This document shows, one piece after another, positions 1 through 9,501 of a stretch of DNA of 10,239 bases (its first letter is position 1; every line of letters starts with the position of its first letter). Below the pieces are notes generated by a model. That model saw only the letters and a program-made list of their open reading frames with translations. It was not told where the DNA came from and ran no database searches. The position numbers were made by a program, and so were the translations under genes. The stretch lies in assembly GCA_039923495.1 (NCBI GenBank), contig JBDTCO010000015.1, forward strand, positions 1 through 10,239, read 5' to 3'. This stretch comes from JBDTCO01 sp039923495 (GTDB taxonomy: Bacteria > Myxococcota_A > Polyangia > Palsa-1104).

Positions 1-930
1 ACTCCGGTGATATCGACGATCCGGTGAAGGGTCCCGACAACGATCCGAAGGACGCCTTCATCGCCGACGGCCTCAAGATGCCGTGGCGCTGGGTCACCGG
101 GAACCACGACGTGCTGAACCAGGGCAACTTCCCCGTCGCCGAGAAGTCCGCGGGCTACCTCGGGACCACGGATGACGCCGGCACGCGCACGTGGAAGAAG
201 CTCAACCTCCCCACCATCCACGACGGCATCGTCGCGGACCCGATGCGCGAGGCCAACGATCGGATGGCGCTCATGGCCGCCGTCGCGGCCGATGGCGATG
301 GCCACGGCATCGGCGCGTCCTCGATGGCGTCGGGCAAGGCGTACTACCACTTCGACGTCGGCACCTCCGTGCGCATCGTCGTGCTCGACACCGCGGCCGA
401 GACCGGCGGGGCCGACGGTGTGCTGCATCGCGCGGACCTCATGAGCGAGGTGCAGCCCACGCTCGAGGAGGCCGAGGCCCAGGGGCGCTACACCATCCTC
501 GTGTCCCACCACGGCCCCACGACGCTCAGCCAGGGCTCGGACCTCGGCGGCACGCTGCAGGCCGATGCCGTGCAGACCGACGAGTGGCGCACCTTCCTCG
601 CGGGCTACCCGCACGTGATGTTGCACCTCGGCGCGCACACGCACCTGTTTCGCGTGGCCACCGCGGGCACCGCAGCGACGCACCAGTTCTTCGAGGCCGA
701 GACCGGCTCACTCGCCGACTGGCCCGGCGAGCTGCGCATGTTCGAGCTGTGGGAGCACGCCGACTTCATCGAGATCCGCGGCATCCCCATCGACTTCAGC
801 GACGAGGGCGATCCGCTCGTCACCGAGGCGCGTCGTCGTCAGGCCGCGGACTTCACGTCGGGCTGGGTCGATCCCACCGTCGGTCCAGGCGCAGACGATT
901 CCCGCGCTGTCTCGCTCTGGTTCCCGAAGG

Positions 931-938
<8 letters not shown>
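1..938 (+). CDS. Metallophosphoesterase (calcineurin-like), 5' end cut by window edge
   Basis: This is the C-terminal part of a dinuclear-metal phosphoesterase. The frame is open to the left edge, so the true start and any signal peptide lie outside; a GTG at 24-26 is in frame but is internal. Visible metal-site motifs in order are GDIDD at about 6-20 (matching GDxxD), GNHD at 99-110, SHHGP with His codons at 507-512, and GAHTH at 630-644. They are the expected blocks 2 to 5 of the fold; block 1 (DxH) is missing with the N-terminus. In the last block the usual GHxH glycine is alanine (AHTH). The wording around GNHD (PWRWVTGNHDVLNQGNF) resembles bacterial phosphoesterases of the TIGR03767 type, but that is recollection, not a search. 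The substrate cannot be told. The stop TGA at 936-938 lies inside the 3' end of the convergent queG, an 8-bp overlap. Family is confident, specific role unknown. Confidence 0.85.
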
Positions 939-2058
<1,120 letters not shown>

Positions 2059-2078
2059 GATCCCGACGGTAGCACCGC

Positions 2079-2106
2079 CGTCCGTCGTCGCGCATGCTTC
2101 CGGACG
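2079..2106. repeat. Imperfectly spaced inverted repeat in the queG-phr divergent region
   Basis: CGTCCG (2079-2084) and CGGACG (2101-2106) form a perfect 6-bp dyad separated by 16 bases, with a small GCATGC palindrome (2092-2097) near the centre. It starts 21 bp upstream of the queG start codon, so it could be an operator or a hairpin in the queG leader. Six-base dyads arise easily by chance at this base composition, so a function is only a guess. Confidence 0.3.
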
Positions 2107-2113
2107 AATGTCG

Positions 2114-2141
2114 TTGACCCGGCGAACTTGCGGAAGATATG
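2114..2141 (+). promoter_or_regulatory. Candidate sigma70-like promoter for the photolyase gene
   Basis: TTGACC (2114-2119) matches five of six bases of the -35 consensus. It is followed after 16 bases by GATATG (2136-2141), a weak -10 box with three of six matches. The pair sits in the only intergenic region between divergent genes and would start transcription about 85 bases before the chosen photolyase ATG. It was found by eye, and the weak -10 keeps confidence low. I see no equally good promoter for queG on the other strand. Confidence 0.25.
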
Positions 2142-2154
2142 GGAGGTCGATGTG
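2141..2154 (+). promoter_or_regulatory. Shine-Dalgarno-like GGGAGG followed by an in-frame GTG
   Basis: GGGAGG (2141-2146) is followed five bases later by GTG (2152-2154), which is in frame with the photolyase, with no stop codon before the ATG at 2236. It would add 28 residues of basic, low-complexity sequence that family members do not normally carry. The ATG at 2236 itself has no clear ribosome site. This is therefore either an alternative start or a chance match overlapping the proposed -10 box; the two interpretations largely exclude each other. Confidence 0.3.
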
Positions 2155-2212
2155 GACCCCGCCTGCCGACTCCGACTCGTCGGGCCACGGTGCCGAGGTC
2201 ACCGACCACACG

Positions 2213-2233
2213 CTCGCAGCGCGGCTCGCAGCG
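2213..2233 (+). repeat. Short direct repeat just before the photolyase start
   Basis: CTCGCAGCG occurs at 2213-2221 and again at 2225-2233, a 12-base period ending two bases before the ATG. The repeat occupies the place where a ribosome binding site would be expected and contains no Shine-Dalgarno sequence. It may be a small slippage product; no role is evident. Confidence 0.5.
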
Positions 2234-2235
2234 GC

Positions 2236-3693
<1,458 letters not shown>

Positions 3694-3734
3694 CCATTGC
3701 GCCCGCGCTCGTCGATGGCATAGTCCACCCGAGC

Positions 3735-4913
3735 ATGTCGGCCGGGGAGAACGTGAAGGTCGTGCCGGAGTGGCCCACGCGGTTCTGTGGCCTCGAAGCG
3801 GCGCGACGGCGGTTCGGGGATCGCGTCGATCGACTCGCGCCCTATCTGCTCGCGGGCGACCCGTTCGCCGACCGCGCCGTCGACGCGCTCCCGCCTGGAC
3901 GGGCAGGACACGCGCTCATCGGCGCCGCGCTCGACGGCGAGACGAGCGTGCCTCGCGCGCTCGCCGACCTCGTCGAGGCCGTATCCGTCGTGCCGCCGTG
4001 GGTGGAGTGGGAGCGCATCGATCGCGGCGGACGCTTCTTCCTGCGCACCGGGCTGGTCGGAGGTATCGTGCTCGGCGCGCGCGCGCTCGTCATGAGCTAC
4101 TCCAGCCCCGGTGGCAACAAGCCGCTCGCGTTCTCGGGCAGGCTGACCGAGAACGCGGCACCACGGCTCAACGAGACCGCTCGCTTCGTGCGCGCGGTCG
4201 TACGTCCGGCCGGGATGCGCGTCGGTGGCGAGGGCTGGAAGCTCACGCTCCGTGTCCGGCTCATCCACGCGCAGATCCGTCGCATGCTCGCGGCGTCGCC
4301 ACGCTGGCGTCGCGACGAGTGGGGCGCTCCCATCAACCAGCACGATATGGTCGCGGCGTCGCTCGTGTTCTCGGTGGTGACGCTCGGTGGCGTGCGGCGC
4401 CTCGGTATCGACGTGTCGGAGTCCGACTCCGACGACTTCATGCACCTGTGGCGATGGGTCTCGCATGTCATCGGCGTGGACCCCGCGCTGTTTCCCGTCA
4501 CCGAGACGGAGGCGGTGCGTCTCAGTGACCTCATCGGCGCGACGCAGGCCGCGCCCGACGACGATTCGCGCGCGCTCACGCAGGCGTTGCTCGAGCACGG
4601 GATCGGGCACCCCGACCTCGACACGCGCGAACTGGCGCAGCGCACGCTCGGCGCGGCGCGCGCCGTTTGCCGTCACCTCGTCGGCGATGCGGTGGCCGAT
4701 GGCCTCCGCATCCCGAAGACGCGCGAGCGCTTCCTCGTGCCGGCCGTCGTCGCCACCGTCCGCGCGCTCGAGCAGGCCAGAAAGCGCAGCCCACGCCTCG
4801 AGCAGCTCCTGGTCGATCGCGGTCTCCGCTACTGGGACCGCGTCATCGACCAGGGCCTCGTCTACGCGACCCGCGACTTCGAGCTCCCGTCGGCGCTCGG
4901 CTCGAGGGCGTAG
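3735..4913 (+). CDS. DUF2236 / MpaB-Lcp-like putative haem oxygenase
   Basis: The 392-residue product resembles the oxygenase MpaB family (DUF2236), which includes latex clearing protein (rubber oxygenase) and fungal MpaB. Characterised members bind haem b, and Lcp and MpaB cleave isoprenoid double bonds oxidatively. Visible family-like blocks are GDPFADRAVDALPPGRAGHALIG (about 41-63, usual wording near the N-terminus), VRLIHAQIRRML (174-185, where His178 is a candidate proximal haem ligand by analogy), INQHDMVAASLVFS (200-213) and a helical C-terminal region. There is no signal peptide and no obvious membrane segment, unlike secreted Lcp, so it is probably cytoplasmic. The ATG at 3735 has no good ribosome site; an in-frame GTG at 3753 is preceded closely by GGGGAG and is a possible alternative start. 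It follows the photolyase by 41 bp on the same strand, so co-transcription is plausible. The substrate is unknown. The family call is fairly confident, the enzymatic activity is inferred. Confidence 0.8.
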   Translation: MSAGENVKVVPEWPTRFCGLEAARRRFGDRVDRLAPYLLAGDPFADRAVDALPPGRAGHALIGAALDGETSVPRALADLVEAVSVVPPWVEWERIDRGGRFFLRTGLVGGIVLGARALVMSYSSPGGNKPLAFSGRLTENAAPRLNETARFVRAVVRPAGMRVGGEGWKLTLRVRLIHAQIRRMLAASPRWRRDEWGAPINQHDMVAASLVFSVVTLGGVRRLGIDVSESDSDDFMHLWRWVSHVIGVDPALFPVTETEAVRLSDLIGATQAAPDDDSRALTQALLEHGIGHPDLDTRELAQRTLGAARAVCRHLVGDAVADGLRIPKTRERFLVPAVVATVRALEQARKRSPRLEQLLVDRGLRYWDRVIDQGLVYATRDFELPSALGSRA

Positions 4914-4926
4914 CCTTGCGACGCCC
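4906..4926. terminator. Possible hairpin between convergent gene ends
   Basis: GGGCGT (4906-4911) and ACGCCC (4921-4926) can pair as a 6-bp, GC-rich stem with a 9-base loop. It sits in the 21-bp gap between the DUF2236 stop (4911-4913) and the gcvPB stop (4935-4937), with its left arm overlapping the first base of the DUF2236 stop codon. A symmetric stem could act in both directions, but neither side has a T-run, so it is not a canonical intrinsic terminator. A 7-bp direct repeat GCGTAGC (4909-4915 and 4928-4934) overlaps the same place. Confidence 0.3.
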
Positions 4927-4934
4927 CGCGTAGC

Positions 4935-6470
4935 TTACGTCGTCGGCGTCCAGCGCAGCTTCGGGTTGCGCGCGGCCTTCGTCTCGTCGAGCCGGCGCAT
5001 CGCGGTGTTGAGTGGGGCGCTCTTGGCGATGGACGGATCGGCGATGGCCTCGACGGCGATGGCGCGCATGGCGGCGCAGAAGTGCTCGAGGGTCTCGGGC
5101 GCCTCCGTCTCCGTCGGCTCGATCATGAGCGCGCCCGCGCCACCCGTCACGGCGGGGAGCGGGAAGTAGATCGTCGGCGGGTGATATCCGAAGTCGATGA
5201 GGCGCTTGGCGACGTCGAGCGTCTGCACGCCGGTCTCTTTCTTCAGCCGCTTGTCGGTGAAGACGACCTCGTGCATCGACGGCTTGTCGTACGCGAGCGA
5301 GTACACGTCGGAGAGCAGCGCGCGGACGTAGTTGGCGTTGAGCACGGCCATCTCGGTCGCCTTCGTGAGGCCCTCGCCGCCGAGCTCGCGCATGTATGTG
5401 TACGCGCGCACGAACATGCCGAAGTTGCCGAAGAACGAGCGCATGCGACCGATGGACTGCGGGCGATCGTAGTCGAGGCGATAGCCCTCGCCACCGTCGG
5501 CGAGCGGCTCGACAATCGGCGTGGGCAGGAACGGGACGAGCCGCTCACCGACGCCCACGACCCCCGAGCCGGGGCCACCACCACCGTGTGGTGTGGTGAA
5601 CGTCTTGTGCAGGTTGATGTGCATGACGTCGACGCCGGATGCGCCCGGACGCACCTTGCCGAGCAGTGCGTTGAAGTTGGCGCCGTCCATGTAGACGAGG
5701 CCACCGGCTTCGTGGACGAGGTCCGCGATCTCGCCGAGGTGCTCCTCGAAGAGGCCGAGCGTCGACGGGTTGGTGATCATGATGCCGGCGATGTCGTTCG
5801 GGTGCGCGGCGATGGCGGCCTTCACCGATTCGAGGTCGATGATGCCGTCGGCGCCCGTCTTGAGGCCGACGACCTCGAGCCCATTGGCGGCGCACGTGGC
5901 CGGATTGGTGCCGTGCGCGGAGTCGGGGATGAGCACCTTCTTCGGACTCTTCCCGCGGGCCGTGTGGTACGCGCGCACCATCATGATGCCGCACAGCTCG
6001 CCATGCGCACCGGCGGCCGGCTGCAGCGTGACGCGCTGGAAGCCGGTGAGCTCGATGAGGCACTGCTCGAGCCGCCACATCAGCTCGAGCGCGCCCTGCA
6101 TCGTCGACTCGAGCTGCATCGGGTGCACGCCCGCGAAGCCGGGCATCCGCGCGGTGCGCTCGTTGACCTTGGGGTTGTACTTCATGGTGCACGAGCCGAG
6201 CGGGTACAGCCCGATGTCGATGGCGTAGTTCCAGCGCGACAGGCGCGTGAAGTGACGCGTGACCTCGACCTCCGATACCTCGGGCAAAAGCGGCGCCTCG
6301 GTGCGGGCCATCGAGCCGAACAGAGACGCCGGATCGATCGCAGGGACGTCGAGCGGTGGCAGCGACGCACCGCTGCGGCCGGGCGCGCCCTGCTCGAAGA
6401 TGAGCTTCTCGGTGTGGAGCAGGTTCAGCGTGTCCACCGGGTGGACCTCGGGAATGCGACGGTCGCTCAT
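4935..6470 (-). CDS. gcvPB: Glycine dehydrogenase (decarboxylating) subunit 2, P-protein C-terminal half
   Basis: This is the PLP-carrying subunit of the two-part P protein, which decarboxylates glycine and passes the aminomethyl group to the lipoyl arm of GcvH. The 511-residue product has the usual subunit-2 length. It shows IGLYPLGSCTMKYNP (86-100), HGTNPATCAANG (186-197) and the cofactor motif INLHKTFTTPHGGGGPG (285-301), in which Lys289 should form the internal aldimine. The C-terminal TIYFPLPAVTGGAGALMIEPTETE stretch is also typical. The ATG at 6470-6468 overlaps the TGA of gcvPA (ATGA) and is preceded by GAGGTG at 5 bases, which fixes the start. It is the last gene of the minus-strand block and ends 21 bp from the convergent DUF2236 gene. 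No frameshift or missing motif is seen. Confidence 0.97.
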   Translation of the reverse strand: MSDRRIPEVHPVDTLNLLHTEKLIFEQGAPGRSGASLPPLDVPAIDPASLFGSMARTEAPLLPEVSEVEVTRHFTRLSRWNYAIDIGLYPLGSCTMKYNPKVNERTARMPGFAGVHPMQLESTMQGALELMWRLEQCLIELTGFQRVTLQPAAGAHGELCGIMMVRAYHTARGKSPKKVLIPDSAHGTNPATCAANGLEVVGLKTGADGIIDLESVKAAIAAHPNDIAGIMITNPSTLGLFEEHLGEIADLVHEAGGLVYMDGANFNALLGKVRPGASGVDVMHINLHKTFTTPHGGGGPGSGVVGVGERLVPFLPTPIVEPLADGGEGYRLDYDRPQSIGRMRSFFGNFGMFVRAYTYMRELGGEGLTKATEMAVLNANYVRALLSDVYSLAYDKPSMHEVVFTDKRLKKETGVQTLDVAKRLIDFGYHPPTIYFPLPAVTGGAGALMIEPTETEAPETLEHFCAAMRAIAVEAIADPSIAKSAPLNTAMRRLDETKAARNPKLRWTPTT

Positions 6471-7900
6471 CGGAGCACCTCGGTCAGCGCGGCGGCAAGT
6501 CTGTCGATGGTGGAGCGATCGTGGCGCTCGGTGACCGCGAGCGTGAGCCAGCGATCGTCGGGCGCGACGAGCTTCGTCCCGCCCGTGCTCGGCGGCGTCT
6601 CCGCGCGATAGAGCCCGGCGGCGCGCGACGAGACGCCGGCGTAGATGCCACGCTCGGCGAGTGCCTTGACGACGTCGAACGCGTTGCGTGGGAGCGCGAG
6701 CGTGAACTCGTTGAACGTCGCGCCAGTGAACGCGAGCGACACGCCCGGCACCTTGGTGAGCACCGACTTGGCGTGCTCGGACAGGCTGAGGTTGATGCGC
6801 GCGAGCTCCGTGAAGCCACGACGACCGAGCAGGCTCATGTGGATCGTGAACGCGAGCGCGATGAGGCCCTGGTTCGTGCAGATGTTGGACGTCGCCTTCT
6901 CGCGACGGATGTGCTGCTCGCGCGTGGCGAGCGTGAGCACGTAGCCGCGCCGGCCATCCTTGTCGGTGGTCTCGCCGACGAGGCGACCCGGCAGCTGGCG
7001 GACGTACTCGGGCCGCGCGGCGAACAGGCCCACGCCGGGCCCGCCGAGCGACGGCGGGATGGCGAGGCCGATGCCCTCGCCGACCGCGATGTCCGCGCCG
7101 ACGGCGCCTGGGCTCTGCAGCACGCCGAACGCGAGCGGCTCCGCGTTGGCGACGACGAGCAGGGCGCCCGCGTCGTGCGCGAGCTTTGCGATTGCAGCGA
7201 CATCCTCGACGACGCCGAAAAAGTTGGGCGACTGCACGACGACGCAGCCGACATCGCCGGCCGACAGCGCCGCAGAGAGCTGCCCCTGATCGACGCGACC
7301 GTCCTTGCCGAAGCTCACGCATGGCGCGTAGCCCTCGGCCTCGTGCCCGTGCTGGGAGCGCAGGTACGTGTAGATGGTGTCGGTGTAGTGCGGATGAAGC
7401 GCGTAGGAGAGCAGCGACTTGTGCTTTCCGGTGAGGCGCTCGGCCATCATGAGCGCCTCGGCTGCGGCGGTTGCACCGTCGTACATCGAGGCGTTCGCGA
7501 GCCCGAGGCCATACAGCTCGGAGACCATCGTCTGGAACTCGAAGATGGCGGTGAGCGTGCCCTGCGAGACCTCCGGCTGGTACGGCGTGTAGCTCGTGTA
7601 CCACTCGGAGCGCATCAACATCATGTCGACGGCGGTCGGCACGTGGTGCGACGTGAGCCCCGCGCCGAGGAACGACAGGGCTGCCCCTTCGCGCTCGGTC
7701 ACACCGACGGCAGGCCGACTCTTTGCACCGAGCTCACCGAGGTGCGCGAGCAGCCGCGCCTCGTCCAGCGGCGCGATGTCGAGCGGTCGCTTCGCCCGGA
7801 GTCGCTCCGGGATGTGGTCGAAGAGGGACGCGACGGAGGGTTTGCCGACGACTCGCAGCATGCGTGCGACGTCGTCCTCGGTGTGCGGGATGTATCTCAT
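6467..7900 (-). CDS. gcvPA: Glycine dehydrogenase (decarboxylating) subunit 1, P-protein N-terminal half
   Basis: This is the partner subunit that, with GcvPB, makes the active glycine decarboxylase. It has the same fold type but lacks the PLP lysine motif, as expected for subunit 1. The 477-residue product starts with MRYIPHTEDD, the classic subunit-1 opening, which settles the ATG at 7900-7898 against upstream in-frame codons. Other family motifs are WYTSYTPYQPEVSQGTL (100-116), ANASMYDGATAAAEA (135-149) and REQHIRREKATSNICTNQ (327-344). The ribosome site is weak (a GAGG about 11 bases upstream). The start lies 23 bp after the gcvH stop, and the stop overlaps the gcvPB start by 4 bp, so tight translational coupling of the two subunits is likely. 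Confidence 0.97.
   Translation of the reverse strand: MRYIPHTEDDVARMLRVVGKPSVASLFDHIPERLRAKRPLDIAPLDEARLLAHLGELGAKSRPAVGVTEREGAALSFLGAGLTSHHVPTAVDMMLMRSEWYTSYTPYQPEVSQGTLTAIFEFQTMVSELYGLGLANASMYDGATAAAEALMMAERLTGKHKSLLSYALHPHYTDTIYTYLRSQHGHEAEGYAPCVSFGKDGRVDQGQLSAALSAGDVGCVVVQSPNFFGVVEDVAAIAKLAHDAGALLVVANAEPLAFGVLQSPGAVGADIAVGEGIGLAIPPSLGGPGVGLFAARPEYVRQLPGRLVGETTDKDGRRGYVLTLATREQHIRREKATSNICTNQGLIALAFTIHMSLLGRRGFTELARINLSLSEHAKSVLTKVPGVSLAFTGATFNEFTLALPRNAFDVVKALAERGIYAGVSSRAAGLYRAETPPSTGGTKLVAPDDRWLTLAVTERHDRSTIDRLAAALTEVLR
6476..6481 (-). promoter_or_regulatory. Ribosome binding site of gcvPB
   Basis: On the minus strand GAGGTG lies five bases before the gcvPB ATG, inside the 3' end of gcvPA. 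It is the clearest Shine-Dalgarno match of the gcv genes and supports the ATGA-overlapping start. Confidence 0.55.
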
Positions 7901-7923
7901 GAGCTCGTACGCCTCGTGCGGGG

Positions 7924-8325
7924 CTACTGATCCTTCAAGAAGGCCTGGTACGCGGCTGCGTCCATCAGCGCGTTGATCTCGGCGAGGTCGGTGACCTCGA
8001 GCTGGATCATCCAGCCCTCGTCGTACGGGTCGTCGTTCACGTTCTCCGGCGAGTCCGACAGCGGGTCGTTGACCTTCACGACCTTGCCGCTGCACGGCGC
8101 GAACAGATCGGAGACGGCCTTGACGCTCTCGACGGTGCCGAAGACCTGGTCCTTCGAGATGGTCTCGCCTTCCTTCGGGAGGTCCACCTGCGTGATGTCA
8201 CCCAGCGACTCGACCGCGAAGCCGGTGATGCCGATGGTGACGAGGTTTGCCCCCGAGCTGGAATCGATGCGGGCCCACTCGTGCTCCTTCGTGTAGCGCA
8301 GACCTTCGGGGTACTCGTTGCTCAT
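7924..8325 (-). CDS. gcvH: Glycine cleavage system H protein
   Basis: This is the lipoyl carrier that shuttles the aminomethyl intermediate from the P protein to the T protein and its reduced lipoyl arm to the L protein. The 133-residue product is of normal length. It shows the N-terminal RYTKEHEWARID (10-21), ITGFAVESLGDITQVDLPKEG (33-53) and the lipoylation site FGTVESVKAVSDLFAP (62-77), with Lys69 as the expected lipoyl-lysine. The C-terminal part has the usual NDDPYDEGWMIQLE block. The ATG at 8325-8323 is preceded by GAGGAG four bases upstream. It lies 62 bp after gcvT and 23 bp before gcvPA. The stop is TAG. Confidence 0.97.
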   Translation of the reverse strand: MSNEYPEGLRYTKEHEWARIDSSSGANLVTIGITGFAVESLGDITQVDLPKEGETISKDQVFGTVESVKAVSDLFAPCSGKVVKVNDPLSDSPENVNDDPYDEGWMIQLEVTDLAEINALMDAAAYQAFLKDQ

Positions 8326-8329
8326 GAGG

Positions 8330-8335
8330 CTCCTC
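8330..8335 (-). promoter_or_regulatory. Ribosome binding site of gcvH
   Basis: On the minus strand GAGGAG lies four bases before the gcvH ATG. The preceding part of the 62-bp gcvT-gcvH gap (8336-8387) is visibly less GC-rich and pyrimidine-rich on the coding strand. I see no terminator hairpin or riboswitch-like structure in it. Confidence 0.55.
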
Positions 8336-8387
8336 GTTCGAGTGAAAGGTGAGACGTGAGAGATGGAGTTGTAACGTCGAAACCGCT

Positions 8388-9467
8388 TCAGGCCCGCTTG
8401 TAGAACGCGCCCTTGACGATCTCGGCGCGGACCTTCTTGCCGCGGCAGTCGATCGTGAGGATGCTGCCGGGCTCGCTCCTGTCGGCGGGGACGTAACCGA
8501 GACCCACGGCCTTCTCGACGGTGGGGCCGGTGGTGCCGCTGGTGACGACGCCGACCTGCGCGCCGCTCTCGTCGACGATGGGGTAGCCGTGGCGCGCGAT
8601 GCCGCGCTCCTGCATGACGAAGCCGACGAGCCTCCGTGAAAGGCCGGCGGCCTTCTGCTTGGCGAGCGCGTCCTCGCCGATGTAGCCCTTGCCCTTCACC
8701 ACCCACGAGAGGCCGGCCTCGTGCGGCGTGTGCTCCGCGTCGATGTCGTTGCCGTAGAGCGACAGCTTCGCCTCGAGGCGCAGCGTGTCGCGCGCACCGA
8801 GGCCGATGGGTCGAACACCTGCCGCGAGGAGCGCATCCCAGATCTTCGGTGCGTCGGCGGGCGCGCAGAAGATCTCTCCGCCGTCCTCGCCCGTGTAGCC
8901 GGTGCGCGCGAGCGTGACCTCGGCGCCCGCCAGCTTCACCTTGCGGAAGTGGAAGCTCGCGAGACCATCGGAGGCGCCCTTGCTCAGCAACGACAGCGTG
9001 GCGAGCGCGTTGGGACCCTGCACTGCGAGCAGCGCGGTGTCGTCGGACTCGTCGGTGACCTTCACGTCGAAGCGCTTGGTCTGCTCGACGAACCAGTGGA
9101 AGTCCTTCTGCGCATTCGCGGCGTTCACCACGATGAGGAAGTCCTCGGCGCCATGGCGATACACGATGCAGTCGTCGACGATGCCGCCGTCTTCGTAGCA
9201 GGCGCACGTGTACTGAGCCGCGCCGTCGACGAGCTTGCCGACGTCGTTGGTGACGAGGCGCTGCACGGCGGCCTGCGCGTCCTTGCCGCGGAAGCGCACC
9301 TCGCCCATGTGCGACACGTCGAAGACCCCGACGCCGGTGCGCACGGCCTTGTGCTCGTCGATGATGCCGACGTACTGGACGGGCAATGCCCAGCCACCGA
9401 AGTCGATGATCTTGCCGCCCGAGGCGACGTGGCGATCGTAAAGGGGCGTGCGGCGCGGTTCGCTCAT
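8388..9467 (-). CDS. gcvT: Glycine cleavage system T protein (aminomethyltransferase)
   Basis: It transfers the methylene carbon from aminomethyl-lipoyl GcvH to tetrahydrofolate, releasing ammonia and giving 5,10-methylene-THF. The 359-residue product has the standard GcvT length. Motifs seen are TPLYDRHVASGGKIIDFGGWALPVQY (7-32), GVFDVSHMGEV (47-57), GGIVDDCIVYR (94-104) containing the catalytic Asp region, RTGYTGEDGGEIF (188-200) with the folate-binding Glu, and GLGARDTLRLEA (222-233). The ATG at 9467 is preferred because MSEPRRTPLYDRH matches the family's start. An in-frame GTG eight codons upstream (9491) is possible, but neither has a strong ribosome site. It begins 34 bp after the end of fabI and heads the gcv run. 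Confidence 0.97.
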   Translation of the reverse strand: MSEPRRTPLYDRHVASGGKIIDFGGWALPVQYVGIIDEHKAVRTGVGVFDVSHMGEVRFRGKDAQAAVQRLVTNDVGKLVDGAAQYTCACYEDGGIVDDCIVYRHGAEDFLIVVNAANAQKDFHWFVEQTKRFDVKVTDESDDTALLAVQGPNALATLSLLSKGASDGLASFHFRKVKLAGAEVTLARTGYTGEDGGEIFCAPADAPKIWDALLAAGVRPIGLGARDTLRLEAKLSLYGNDIDAEHTPHEAGLSWVVKGKGYIGEDALAKQKAAGLSRRLVGFVMQERGIARHGYPIVDESGAQVGVVTSGTTGPTVEKAVGLGYVPADRSEPGSILTIDCRGKKVRAEIVKGAFYKRA

Positions 9468-9501
9468 GGGCCGGTCATCTTGGAAGAGCACCGCGTGCGG
9501 G

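Noticed and set aside
2059..2110. PreQ1 riboswitch ahead of queG
   Set aside because: No A-rich tail and H-type pseudoknot pattern could be made out; the short dyad here is better described as an unassigned inverted repeat.
5082..6611. 509-codon plus-strand frame antisense to gcvPB
   Set aside because: It is a mirror frame of a highly conserved gene; the translation is charged, repetitive and resembles no family I know.
6521..7930. 469-codon plus-strand frame antisense to gcvPA
   Set aside because: Same reason: gcvPA is complete with all expected motifs, and this frame has shadow-like composition.
8326..8387. Possible glycine riboswitch between gcvT and gcvH
   Set aside because: The gap is only 62 bp and lacks the tandem aptamer-like structure; it is also inside the gene block rather than ahead of it. 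Any riboswitch would be expected upstream of fabI or gcvT, and the 34-bp fabI-gcvT gap is too short.
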